Under the pieces are notes generated by a model. The model was not told the origin of the DNA, searched no databases, and saw nothing but the letters and a program-made list of their open reading frames with translations. The position numbers and the translations under genes were made by a program. DNA of 64,000 nt from Eublepharis macularius (Eukaryota; Chordata; Lepidosauria; Squamata; Eublepharidae), in contig NC_072791.1 of NCBI RefSeq assembly GCF_028583425.1, positions 13,783,868 through 13,847,867 on the forward strand, in the 5' to 3' direction. The stretch's first letter is position 1, and the number at the start of each line of letters is the position of its first letter. This document shows positions 1 to 25,876 of this stretch, piece by piece.

Positions 1-1251
1 TCTTTATAAATAAGTCTTTATGAATAAAAGTAGAAAGAAAAGCGGAAAACAAAAAGTGTGGTGGATGTCCTAGGCATCATGTCAGAATCATCATTATATC
101 ACCAGCAAAACTTTTTGTATAGTTTACTGACATTTAAATTTGATAAGAAATTTTAATAAAGAAAAGGGAAGGAGAGCTAATAAGAAGAAATGGAATTAGG
201 AAAAAGGAATGTAGAGAGAGAGGGATAGGCGGAAGCCAAAAAGTAACAAATGGGAGGCTTGCCCAGCAGTGATATTTCTATTTTCTAATATGCTCATTCC
301 TTTGTGCTTCCTGTTGCCTGAAAAAAAAGAACAAAGTCCAAGGTCTTCCTGTTATATTTGTATACTAGAAATCAGCAGAGATGGTGCTCTAACTGATAAT
401 ATTTAAAATAAAAAAGTATTTTTTTTTCTTTTGCATCCTCCTGTTCAGTCATCTGTTTGTCGAATCTGCCAAGTTGCCCTTTTGCTGTGGCACACCAGAG
501 CTGAAGCTTCATTCCCTAATAAAAAGAGGGGAAGAACAACCAGTTGCTACTCCACAATGAAAAAAACCTGCAATTACTGGTCCAGAGAGAAAATAATCCA
601 CAGATATCTGCAGTGAGATAGGATGTGTCCGGAAGGTAAGAATACAAATAATCCCATGTTTCTGTTGCTTCACCTGTGTTTAAAGTTAGAGCTTTCTTGA
701 AAGAAATAATTAACTTAAGGAAGGCATAAGTCAAGAGTTTATATATCTGCACTGTTATACATCTCTCATGAATCAGTTCTCCGTATTTTGTAAGTCCATA
801 AATTTCAGAAACTCTTTCCAGTGAAGTCAGACATTGCTGGGGATTTACCAGCATCCCAAGATAAGTTATAGTTCCAAGGCAAATCTTTAGAAATAAGCCC
901 CAAAGATTTATCAAAAAAAGAAAAGAGCAAAAGGAAAAAAGGAAAAAATGGGTAAAATAGGGTGGTCAAACTTTACTGGCAAAGGACCCTTATTCTCTGG
1001 TGACTTTGTGTTATCAGAACACAGGTAGGATCTGCATAAACCAGGCCACCATTCCATGAATTAACCTAATAGTTAGGTCTCCCTTATAGGGAGAGGTGTC
1101 TGGATAGAGAAATACACTCCCTCTAACCTGGCATAAATACATCTACAGCAAGGTAAGCATGGAGTGTTTTAGAACTGATCCAGTTCAGATCGTCATTTCC
1201 CCACGTGTCCGAAAAGATGATTGTTTAAGCACAAGTTTCTTCCATCTTCTT
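1..1251. other. 3' flank of copy 1, nothing recognised
   Basis: AT-rich sequence repeated almost unchanged at 18117-19367 and, more diverged, at 34034-35275. It may include the 3' UTR of the gene. No repeat family, RNA gene or convincing polyadenylation signal was identified. Short open frames here are not conserved as proteins. Confidence 0.4.
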
Positions 1252-8814
<7,563 letters not shown>

Positions 8815-8935
8815 CTTCCCTTCCTCTCCATACAGCCTCCACCTGGACCAGTGGATCGCCTTCCTCCTCTACCAGATTCTTCTAAAGGCAGCTGTTGAAT
8901 CTATGACCTTCTGCAAAGAGGAAACTGATCTGTAG

Positions 8936-9066
8936 GCTATATATATATGTATGTATATGTGTATGTGTATATATAGATATATATAGATATATATAGGTGT
9001 GAACATAGATACACACACACACAGAGATATATATACATATGTATGTATGTATGTATGTATGTATGA
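8936..9066. repeat. Compound microsatellite, unit 1
   Basis: (TA)n, (GTAT)n, (AC)n and (TATG)n just upstream of the SCAN exon, within the 5' intron. Equivalent tracts at 25999-26120 and 42541-42718; the last has a much longer (TATG)n run. Open frames across it are artefacts. Confidence 0.9.
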
Positions 9067-10739
9067 ACATCTATATCTAAAAAGGAGACCCTGGACATAC
9101 AAAAGCTCATGGAACACCCCCGAATCAAGAATGTTTGAAAATAAAAAGCCGGATAGAGTAAATAAAAGTGGAGCTTCCACACAGCAAGCAGAAAGGCCCC
9201 ACTCTGCTTAATAACAGCATCTTATATACTAAAAGGCAAGCGGCCCTCATCTGAGGATACTTAAATCCAAAGACTGGGGTCATGAACTGACAAGACAGAT
9301 CTTCCTACAAACCTGAAAAACAGATGCCAGAGAACATTGCATGGGGTCAGGAGTGGGGTACACATTTACAAAATGGTTGAGAAGTTAGAAAGAGTGAACC
9401 AGGAGCAGAAGGGAGCAACTGAGAGTCCCAGAGATGTTGGATCTCTTGAATCTGCAGACAACTGGAAAAGATTTCACCAGCAGTCTGGCTTGTCCATGGA
9501 AGCCACCAGAGCCATAGAGCAGCCAGAGACAAGGAAGGGGAAGCTTGCAGGACCTCAATTTGGAAGCTTGCAGGACCCCAACCTGCAGATTGGTTTCATA
9601 TCTTTCCACTATCTGCGCAGACAAGCACTCTAAATATCATTAACATGTTGGAAGAACTTTGTGTCCCAAGTTAAAATGAAGTTTTGGAAGGGTAGCTTTT
9701 AAATTGAGCTGTGAATACCGTCTTGATAGTATCCAGTCTACAAAGCCCTATTTGTTGCCATTCAAGGATCTATGTTTTTATATTCTGGATGGGTTTTTTA
9801 TGCTGTATTTTTAATTAATGCCTGGTAATCTTTTATGTTTTCTTTAGAATGTGCTTTTTAAGCCGCCTCAGTCAGGCTCTCTGGAGAGGCAGCAGAAAAA
9901 TTCCCTAAAGAAATAATTATTTGTTGTACAAGGAAGCAAAGCCAGGCAGAGATCTCAGTGGCTCATCTGAGAAACCCGAGTCCGACACGTGACTTCACAG
10001 GGCTTGCTGACTCATGAAATATGGATCAGATTGTCTGAGGTGCCCATGATCTGAAGAGGACAGGCGGATTTCTAGAAGCAAAGGCAACTGAAGTGTGCCA
10101 GGCTGCAGAAGTCACCTCAAAGACTGCAGATTTTCAGGCAAATCAATGAGTGCTGAGCCTATGGGCAGACCTTCAGTATGCCATAACAGCATGAAGAGGG
10201 GAACTCTCTAAAAGCCCACACTTCCTATTCGAGAACAGCAAGAAAAAATAAGAAAGCCACATGGGAACACGGCTGTGCTACAACAGCGCCAGGCTCATGA
10301 CAAAAATTACGGGATTGCCTCTCTGTCTATGCCCTCTGACCATGCCCTTGCTGGTGCCACCCTGAAAATGGGCAAAATCTACAGTTACAAACTGTTTTGG
10401 ATATCTGAGTCATTTCTTAGGGTCAAATTATGCTGGAAGGGGAATCTGAAGGCCTGGGGGGGGGGGGCGGATGGCCCTCTATTCTTTGTGGGGAAGGGCT
10501 CTGTATAATGGATGGATGTGCTGCTCTGCATTCACTTAGGCCTATATTTGGTATTTGTTACCTTTTGCTACCTAGTGCGACTTACCTGGTATCGGTTTGT
10601 TGATTTAATGCAGCCTCCATCTTCTATTTCCAGGCCCTTGCTGAGATCAAAATGGGGGGGGGGGGGGTCCAATTGAGATCCCAGTACAGCTAGGGTCCCG
10701 AGGCTACCCCACACATGTGCACTCTCTGTAGTTGACCCC
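9067..10739. other. 5' intron of copy 1: conserved block and LINE tail
   Basis: 9320-9640 is a non-coding block conserved in all four units (26374-26690, 42970-43290, 61350-61640). 9770-9915 looks like an L2-type LINE 3' tail (aagccgcctcagtcaggctctctgg). Long G runs occur near 10457 and 10653. Nothing else is recognised. Confidence 0.45.
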
Positions 10740-11452
10740 ACCTCAGGAAAGTTCCCCCTCTCCCGGGTTTCTGCAAACTGTGGAAATGGAATTATTTAGG
10801 GGAGACTTTATTCAGGCCATGGGCCTGTGCAGTAAGGAAAGGCTCAAAGAGATGGTCCAGAAAAAGGAGTGAAACAGTAGACCGGGGTGTATGCACCAGA
10901 TGGCCCAGATCCGGGTTTCAGGGATATAAAAGAAAAACTTGGTATCCCTGAATTAATGGTCAGATACTCTCATCCGATTAGAGAATCCTGAATTTGTCCA
11001 ATGAATATTCCCTATGGGAGGAAATTTCAGGGGTACTGGGGGATTATTGTTGAAGTAAACCTCAGCAAATTTGCCCGGAACCTGTTCCTGATTGTTCACT
11101 AAAAATCCCCCGAATACCGGGAGATTTGGACCCTGGGATCCAATTCTGTGGGTTCCTGAACAAGCTCCCCCTGCAGCCAGTCGCTGCGGTTTAAAAGTGG
11201 GGAAACCATCAAACCAGAGGATCCCTATTCCCTTTAGTGAAGCAAGAGGAGGGCTGAGGCTTGCTGAGTTGTGGATCTCCAAAGGTGGCCGGAGAAGCAT
11301 CCCTTATTGCAAGAAGGACTCAGCTCCACCGCCAGGAAAAAGCAGCTTCCAGAGAGAAAGCAGGAAAGCTCTGGGGGTGAACGGAGCCCTCTGGCTGCTA
11401 TTGCCAACAGCAGGGAGGAATTTTGCAAAGGAAATATTTGTCCATTGCTTAC

Positions 11453-11720
11453 CTCTTTTTAAAAAGTCCTCCAGCGCTGCCTCTCCTCCCCTTCCCCACT
11501 CAACACAGGAAGTGACTGCAACAAGTCAGCTGACTTTCTCTCTTCAGGCCTCTCTAGGAATCGAGACGCCTTCCCTTTAACCCTTCGGCTGACTCTCCAG
11601 AAAGCCAAAATACCCCACTTCTGGCTTTGCCCTGCAGTGGGTGAATTTTCCCATGGAAATAAAAGTAAACCGAACCCTCCCCTCATAGAACATTTTTTAG
11701 TCCACAGGCAGCAACATAAC
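11453..11720 (-). promoter_or_regulatory. Candidate non-coding first exon and promoter A, copy 1
   Basis: The donor AAAAAGAG/GTAAGC is at 11451-11453. Upstream in the transcript lies a G-rich block with an ETS-type site, acaggaagtg (11505-11514 on +). The block is conserved in all units, including the old unit 4. The transcription start is unknown; the upper limit is approximate. Confidence 0.5.
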
Positions 11721-11964
11721 AATCACACACACACACCATTTCAGGGTGCTGTCACAGTGCAGTAACAATAATCCATGCCACGAATCCTCATGGGTCCTGA
11801 AGATTTTAATTTTTTTTTTTGCTCCTCATGGGTCCTGAAGACTTTTTAATGGAGTCCCTCAAAGCTCAGCATCAATTCACGTCATGTCCGGAGCCATAGA
11901 CTGCACTGCAAAAATCATGCATCCCCTCCTTTACAAAGCCTCGAAGAACCGCCCTGAGCTGAGA

Positions 11965-12085
11965 CAGTGTGGTCTAGTGGTTAGTGTCTGATTACAATCT
12001 AGGGGAATCAGTTTCGCATCTCACCTTGGCCACTGAAAGTTACAAGCTGACTCGTGGCGAGGCACTCTCTGTGGTGGCCCCCCAT
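11965..12085 (+). repeat. Old tRNA-derived SINE between promoters A and B, unit 1
   Basis: tgtggtctagtggttagtgtctgattacaa-type tRNA-like head followed by a decayed body. Same insertion at 29018-29138 and 45623-45743. Confidence 0.55.
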
Positions 12086-12724
12086 TATAGAATGAATTTC
12101 CTACGGAATTGAGGAAAGCTCCTCCCCTCCTGGCTTTCTGCAAACTGTGGGAAACGGAAGTATTTAGGAGGGCTTTCTATTCAATTCAGGGAATCTGCCT
12201 GTGCTGTAAGAAAAGGCTCAGAGAGATGGTCTGGAAAAGGGACTGGGACTGTAGACCGGGAAGGGAGGGGCATGTACCGGATGGTCCAGATCTTGGTTTC
12301 AGGGTATCCCTGAATTCCCGGTCAGATACTCTCATCCAGTTAGAGAATCCTGAATTTAGCCAATGATTATTTATTTCCTATGGGGGAAATGCCCAGGAAT
12401 ACTGGGGGGGGGGCATTGTTCAAGTAAATTTTATGGGTCCCCGAATAAGCTTCCCCCTTTCACTCTCTGAGAGGGAACCACCAAACCAAAGAATCCCTAT
12501 TCCCTTTAGTGAAGCAAGGGGAGGGCCGAGGCTTGCTGAGCCTCAGGGCTAAAAAGGTGGCTAGAGAAGCATCCCTTATTGCAAGAAGGACTCAGTTCCA
12601 CCCCCAGGGAAGAGGAGCTTCCAGAGAGAAAGCAGGAAAGCCCCGAAGGTGAACGGAGCCCTCTGGCTACTAAGGCCAAAAGCAGGGAGGCATTTTGCAA
12701 AGGAAATATTTGTCCATTGCTTAC

Positions 12725-12900
12725 CTCTTTTTAAACAGTCCTGGGGGGGGGGCTGCCTCGTGTTCCCTCCCCTCATGTCCAGAAAGGCAAAATACCCCAC
12801 TTCTGGCTCTGCCCTGCGGAGCGTGCATTTTTCTATGGAAACAAAGTAAACCGAATCCTCCCATTTTAGAACATTTCTTAGTCTACCGGCAGCGCCATAA
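12725..12900 (-). promoter_or_regulatory. Candidate first exon and promoter B, copy 1
   Basis: A tandem duplicate of promoter A, offset by about 1.27 kb, with the same donor (12723-12725). It lacks the roughly 100-bp ETS-containing segment of A and has a G run there instead. Confidence 0.45.
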
Positions 12901-13151
12901 CAATCACGCATCCACTACTTCAGGGCACTGTCACAGTGCAGTAACAAGAATCCAAGGCACGGACCCTCATGGATCCTGAGGATTTTTAAATTTCCTCCCC
13001 CCCCCCAGAAACTCACATGTCATGTCCATAGCCACAGACTGCACCGTGCAGTGACAGTGTGGCCATGTTCTCCTGCAGGGGGGAGGGGAGAGGCTCGTCT
13101 TTGGTGCTTCAAGCAGGTTCCTGCAACCCTCCCACCAAGCATTAGAATGCA

Positions 13152-13650
13152 CTTGAAGAACATAAGAGAAGCCATGTTGGATCAGGCCAATGGCCCATCC
13201 AGCCCAACACTCTGTGTCATACAGTGGCTAAAAAACCAGGTGTCCTCAGGTCTGCCAGTGGGGAAGGGGCACTAGAAGTCCTCCCATTGATTGCCCCACC
13301 TCAAACACCAAGAATACAGAGCATCACTGCCCTAGACAGAGACTTCCATCTATACCTTCTGACTAATAGCCACTGATGGACCTCTGCTCCATATGTTTAT
13401 CCAATCTCCTCTTGAAGCTGTCTATGCTTGAAGCTGCCACCACCTCCTGTGGCAGGGAATTCCATGTGTTAAACACTCTTTGGGTGAACAAGTACTTCCT
13501 TTTATCCGTTCTAAGCCGACTGTTTAGCAATTTCATTGAGTGCCCATGAGTTCTTGTATTGTGAAAAAGGAGAAAAATACTTTTTTGAGCTGTGGTAACT
13601 TTGCATGAGGCTGCCTCTGAAAGGGATAAGGGAAAAGCTGGAATGGGCAT
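13152..13650 (-). mobile_element. CR1 LINE 3' end upstream of promoter B, unit 1
   Basis: Antisense reading gives a CR1 ORF2 C-terminus (TRTHGHSMKLLNSR, FTQRVFNTWNSLPQEVV, SSIDSFKRRLDKHM). 5'-truncated. Copies in unit 2 (30206-30704) and unit 3 (46820-47450), so it predates these duplications. Confidence 0.8.
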
Positions 13651-13677
13651 TAAACAAATGGTACTACCGCAAAAATC

Positions 13678-14831
13678 TTTTTTTAAAAAGAAATTTTTAT
13701 TAGGTGAGTGTACATATAAGCAAAATCTTCAATTAAAAACCTAAATATTAATTTCCCCCCATCCTTTCCCTCCCCCCTTTTCAAGAGACTTCCAACAGCT
13801 TTCCAACCCATATCTTATTCTATAACTTATCTATTCTATCTATATTGTATTATCTCATATTCTATTAGTATACTAAATATCCATTAATATCAAATCTATT
13901 CTAAACATAAACTTAACAATAATTAAAACTTCACTTTAAATGGTAAAGATCCCTATCTCTACTAATCACCCCAGTTAATAACTTTCAAATTGCCATAATT
14001 TCCCCTTCACGTCCCACTTTTTCTCCAAATACTCCTTCAGTTTCTCCCAGTCATTAAAAAATTCTTCAGGATTCTGATCTCTCAGCCTTCTTGTCAATTT
14101 GTCCATTTCCGCCATGTACAGCAACTTTTGTATCCAATCTCCAATAGATGCTATTTCTTGCATTTCTGTGCATATAATATTCTTGCAGCTGTTGTCATAT
14201 AAAATAACAATGTTCTATGTTGCACCGGAACATCTTCCATATTTAAGTTCAGTAGCAGGAGTTCTGGGTTCTTTGTTATTGAAATCTGCAAAATCTCATT
14301 TATCACTGCTAAAATATCTCTCCAGTACTGCCTAGCAACCTCACAAGTCCACCACATATGAAACAATGATCCTTCGTGACTTTTACATTTCCAACACTTA
14401 TCTGACATCTTAACGTTACCATAAGCTATTTTTTCTGGCGTCAAATACCACCTATATATCATCTTAAAGACATTTTCCTTAATATTGGTACAAGTTGAAA
14501 TCTTCAATGTATTTTTCCACAAGTACTCCCATGCCTCCATTGTTATATCTCTTTGACAATTTATAGCCCACTTCACCATCTGGACTTTAACAGTCTCATC
14601 CTCAGTATACCACTTCAAAAGAATTTTATAAATCTTTGAAATTTTCTTCTTGCTTTCCTGTAGTATAATTTCTTCCAATTCTGAGTTTTTCCATCTAATT
14701 ACATCTTTTGAACGCTCCGAGTTATACAAATCCTTTATCTGCCTATACTGAAACCATCCATAACAAAAAGCTAATTCTTCTTCTGTTTTCATTCTTGTCT
14801 TATTCTGTTCCTGAATGAGAATCTTTTTATA
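13678..14831 (-). mobile_element. 5'-truncated L1 LINE with 18-bp target duplication, unit 1
   Basis: The flanking repeats ggtactaccgcaaaaatc are at 13660-13677 and 14832-14849. The body reads antisense as the C-terminal part of L1 ORF2 (KCWKCKSHEGSLFHMWWTC, DIRRF-type helices, AEMDKLTRRLRDQNPEEFF), with one frame change near 14155, and ends in an A-rich tail on the minus strand. Unit 3 has the empty site. Confidence 0.92.
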
Positions 14832-14849
14832 GGTACTACCGCAAAAATC

Positions 14850-15589
14850 AATGGGATGTGTTAAAGACACCGGAGAACAATATTTTAGAAATGAAAACAC
14901 CAAACGGGAACGTTTTTATTAACACTTCCCCATCCAAAGTGCTCCCAGAACACCGAGGAACAGGCAGGAACGAGCACCAAATAAACGCCACTACCACAGA
15001 AAACAGCAGGAAGTATTCGGGACACGGCAGAACAATATTTTGGAAATGAGGCTCCTTCTCTTTCTAAGCTATTCCCTTCACAGGCTCCTCCCCCAAATCT
15101 CCAAGTATTTCCTAAGCAGAAGTTGGCAATGCTATGACTGGGGAGGCCGAGGATGGTGGAGCAACAAACGTCCTGCTCTAGAATATATAACAGCTAAGGA
15201 AGATAAGGGGCTTCTAAGCAGGAGCAAGTTTGCTATTATGGACTCAAGGAGAATATTTCCAATGGGTTGGCATCCTGTGGCACAACTTCTCCTGTACGCC
15301 TCCCCTCCATTCAGTGCCCAGAGGACCAATAGGTTGGCTAGGCTAGATTCTGCCCATGGTAGTGGTGCAGAAAAGAGAGATAAGGAGGGAAGCATTCTGC
15401 AACGAAGGAGGTTAGACATTTGCTGTTTTAAAAATGGAAGGTGGGAACAGGGACAACCTGCGAGACACTCTGTTATAATGATGTAGAGGGACCTATTGCT
15501 GTTCTTTTCAAGCGCTTGCCAGATCTATTACATTGTTTTCCCTGCCCTTTTTCAAGTTGCTCACTGCAACAAGTATGAGTCTCCTTTGC
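14850..15589. other. Upstream flank of copy 1, no gene seen
   Basis: Shared with unit 2 (31904-32647) and unit 3 (47521-48168, where similarity stops). A 20-bp near-repeat, gaacaatattttagaaatga, occurs at about 14877 and 15031. No recognisable protein. Confidence 0.4.
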
Positions 15590-15695
15590 TCTAGTTTATC
15601 CTCCCAATAACCCTGTGAGGTGGGAGGGGCTGAACTAGACCGACTGGCCCAAGATCACCCAGAGAGTTCCCATGGCTGAGGTGTTGTACGGAGGA
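15590..15695 (+). repeat. MIR-like (CORE) SINE remnant, unit 1
   Basis: ataaccctgtgaggtgggag and actggcccaagatcacccag resemble the MIR core. Copy in unit 2 at about 32650-32755. The rest, 15696-16512 (unit 2: 32756-33579), has nothing recognised. Confidence 0.5.
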
Positions 15696-16555
15696 AACCT
15701 ACAACAGGGCTACTTGTAGTGGGGAAACCTCAGGCTTCCAGCTAGGGCTGCATGTGGCAGAAGGTCTCCTTGGAGGGCTTGGAGGAGACCCTCTGTCTCA
15801 CTGGCACACACAACCCCAGATGGAAGGCTGAGGTTGAGAAAAGCTTTCCCCTTTCCATCTCCAACACCCTTGCAAAGGGGAATACTGGGGTCTCTCTTCA
15901 ATGCTTGACACCGTCCCCAGATATTTGCACCTAGAGACCTCCTCTTTCGCCTGAGCAGCGGCCCAGGGTTACAGCTGCTCCCATGGAGTTCGTAACGATG
16001 CTGGCAAGGGTTTGGAGTGTGCTCTGCTACAAAAGCACAACTCTAGGGTAATACAGGCAAAAGACTATAGTCTAAGGAAAATAAACACAGAAAAGCTACT
16101 AGTTTAGAGGAATTTATATTGTCTGAGCATCAGTTCCAGCATGGACACTGGTGAGTGAGTGCATGGCATCCACCTGTAAGTCCATGCAGTCATGCGACAG
16201 AGGCATGTGCTGCCACAGGCACAGCTTTCAGAGCTTCAAAAGCGGCTTGGCACTACCTTGCCTGGTTGTTGTTTCCAGCACAAGACCATCAGAGGGGCAG
16301 CCAGGGTGCTCTGCTGGGGCAGAAACGTCAGATAATTGCTCAGCAGCCTCCAGTCCAGCCAGATCCACAAGCGGGCAGATGCGTAGCTCCCAACTGGAAG
16401 GCGACGTATTACCACTCTACCAGCCCACTGCATGTACCTGGTGGAAATTAGTTAGGAGAGACCAGGAAAGAGGCACTTGTGCTTCAGCTAGAGAGGCTGT
16501 TCCTCCTAAGAAGTCCCATTAATGGTTGTAGTACTTAAGAGTGAGGCTGATCTAA

Positions 16556-16740
16556 TTCTTCAGGGGTGTGCCCAGGGCTCAGTGGAATGTCCCTTGCTTT
16601 GCATGCAGAAGGTCCCAGGTTCAATCCCCGGCATCTCCAGTGAATAGGATCAGGTAGTAGGTGATGTGAAAGACCTTGATCTGGGACCCTGGAGAGCTGC
16701 TGCCGGTCTGAGCAGGCAACACTGGCCTTGATTAGGTTTG
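16556..16740 (+). mobile_element. Second tRNA-SINE family, truncated, unit 1 only
   Basis: Contains gggctcagtgga, ctttgcatgcagaaggtccc and the B-box ggttcaatccccggc, then the usual ggatcaggtagtaggtgatg body. The 3' end is missing. Confidence 0.75.
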
Positions 16741-16789
16741 CCAGGTGACCGCTTGTGGGAAGCAAACACCTGGGAATTAATGTCTCTGC

Positions 16790-17690
16790 CGGCCAATTCT
16801 TGGCTGATTAGCGGGAGAAGGCAGGCTGGTAACAGACTTATTTTTGTATAGTCCTGAGAGCACTGATAAATTGTTCTTGTATTTCTTTTTCTGCATATAT
16901 AACCTGATCTCCTTTCTTTATACATGTTATATGATTCTTTTTTCTTTCTCTTTTCAAACACAATACGCCAAATATTTGCCAGGTTTGTTCACATTTTCAA
17001 AACGGCTTTGTTTTTTTCTGTACCTCCTCCATTTCTAACATATCAAGTTAATGTTTTAATTGTTTAATTTTCCAAAATGTATTTTAACTTGTTTAAAGCT
17101 CTTGCTCCATTGTTTAGATTCGTTCAGCTAATGTCTTAGTTCGTTCTGTTTTTTGTCTTTTCTTCTTAGCAGCAACTGCTAATAGAAATCTTCTAATGAA
17201 AGCTTTGCTTGCTTCCCAAACTGTAACTGAAGACGTTCCATTTGTATTATTTAGTTTATAAAAATTCTTTCAGAATGTTTTTATCATTTTGTAATAAAAG
17301 CGTATCGTTTAGTTTCCCTCTTCATCTTCGTTTGTTATTCTATTGCTAAACTACCTCTACGGGATTATGATCTGTGAATGTTTTTGGTTGAATCTCTGCT
17401 TTGTCTAAATTTATTTTGGGGCTTTTTGATAGCCAACACATATCTATTCTCAACTTCCACTCTCTCTTCCAAATTTGGCCTCCCAAGATTTTCCCAAGAG
17501 TTTCCAAGATTCCTATTCTTTGTTCTGCTTTTTCAGTCTGTGAATCTTGTCTTTCTAGATATCTCATTTTCTTTTTGCTTCTTTTTAACACTCAGAATTT
17601 CTTGTGTTTGTTTTTGTAGTTTTTTGATATTCCAGCCCATAGTTCTTGACATGTTTCTTGAACATTTTTCTGTGTTCGTCCCACAGATCC
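16790..17690 (-). mobile_element. Internal L1 fragment (endonuclease end to RT linker), unit 1 only
   Basis: Antisense reading gives the end of an L1 endonuclease (DKAEIQPKTFTDHNPVEVV) followed by a decayed linker (VWEASKAFIRRFLLA, NHITCIKKGDQVIYAEKEI). Unit 2 lacks 16513-17707 altogether, so this is either a deletion there or an insertion here. Confidence 0.75.
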
Positions 17691-17707
17691 TTTTTTTTTT
17701 TTACACA

Positions 17708-18116
17708 TTTCTCTTGTTTTTATTTTACTGGTACAATTTTTATTTTATTGTAGAAAAATTTAAAAGTACAGAAAGGGAAAACAAAAACAAAGCATACAGC
17801 TACTAAAGGTCTAATTAATATTTTTAAAATATATCTCATCTCATCTTCCTAACATCCCAATTCCTTATTCTTAATTGCTCCAATCATTAGTTCATTTTTC
17901 TTTCTTTTTCCACTTTGCCATGTATGTAAATAATGATTTTATCTCCCTTTACAAATGAAAGTTTGTAATGTAAGATGAGTAAAGTGTAAGATGAGTAGCT
18001 CCTGCTGTTTATAAAAATATTACTCAAATTTTCCATATACTACTACTACATACTTATAGTTGGAATAAACAAACTGTCATGAATAAGATAGAGATGTTGT
18101 CTTAAGTCTTTGTATG
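17708..18116. other. Unit 1 to unit 2 junction region
   Basis: AT-rich sequence also found at 33582-34033 before unit 3. It marks the tandem-duplication joint. No gene seen. Confidence 0.5.
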
Positions 18117-19367
18117 TCTTTATAAATAAGTCTTTATGAATAAAAGTAGAAAGAAAAGCGGAAAACAAAAAGTGTGGTGGATGTCCTAGGCATCATGTCA
18201 GAATCATCATTATATCACCAGCAAAACTTTTTGTATCTTGTACTGACATTTAAATTTGATAAGAAAATTTAATAAAGAAAAGGGGAGGAGAGATAATAAG
18301 GAGAAATGGAATTAGGAAAAAGGAATGGAGAGAGAGAGGGATGGGCGGAAGCCAAAAAGTAACAAATGGGAGGCTTGCCCAGCAGTGATATTTCTATTTT
18401 CTAATATGCTCATTCCTTTGTGCTTCCTGTTGCCTGAAAAAAAAGAACAAAGTCCAAGGTCTTCCTGTTATATTTGTATACTAGAAATGAGCAGAGATGG
18501 TGCTCTAACTGATAATATTTAAAATAAAAAAGTATTTTTTTTTCTTTTGCATCCTCCTGTTCAGTCATCTGTTTGTCGAATCTGCCAAGTTGCCCTTTTG
18601 CTGTGGCACACCAGAGCTGAAGCTTCATTCCCTAATAAAAAGAGGGGAAGAACAACCAGTTGCTACTCCACAATGAAAAAAACCTGCAATTACTGGTCCA
18701 GAGAGAAAATAATCCACAGATATCTGCAGTGAGATAGGATGTGTCCGGAAGGTAAGAATACAAATAATCCCATGTTTCTGTTGCTTCACCTGTGTTTAAA
18801 GTTAGAGCTTTCTTGAAAGAAATAATTAACTTAAGGAAGGCATAAGTCAAGAGTTTATATATCTGCACTGTTATACATCTCTCATGAATCAGTTCTCCGT
18901 ATTTTGTAAGTCCATTAATTTCAGAAACTCTTTCCAGTGAAGTCAGACATTGCTGGGGATTTACCAGCATCCCAAGATAAGTTATAGTTCCAAGGCAAAT
19001 CTTTAGAAATAAGCCCCAAAGATTTATCAAAAAAAGAAAAGAGCAAAAGGAAAAAAGGAAAAAATGGGTAAAATAGGGTGGTCAAACTTTACTGGCAAAG
19101 GACCCTTATTCTCTGGTGACTTTGTGTTATCAGAACACAGGTAGGATCTGCATAAATCAGGCCACCATTCCATGAATTAACCTAACAGTTAGGTCTCCCT
19201 TATAGGGAGAGGTGTCTGGATAGAAAAATACACTCCCTCTAACCTGGCATAAATACATCTACAGCAAGGTAAGCATGGAGTGTTTTAGAACTGATCCAGT
19301 TCAGATCGTCATTTCCCCACGTGTCCGAAAAGATGATTGTTTAAGCACAAGTTTCTTCCATCTTCTT

Positions 19368-25876
<6,509 letters not shown>

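Noticed and set aside
516-914. 132-aa minus-strand frame, repeated at 18632
   Set aside because: AT-rich 3' flank; conserved only because the units are duplicated; not open in unit 3.
10440-10670. Long G runs as G-quadruplex regulatory elements
   Set aside because: Single homopolymers, varying in length between units, are more likely slippage or sequencing noise; no four-tract pattern was established.
11092-11580. 162-aa plus-strand open frame, repeated at 28145
   Set aside because: It overlaps the promoter A block; its repetition is due to segmental duplication, and it breaks in units 3 and 4.
16151-16522. 123-aa plus-strand open frame (141 aa in unit 2 at 33225)
   Set aside because: No domain; its C-terminus differs where unit 2 is rearranged; likely repeat-derived chance frame.
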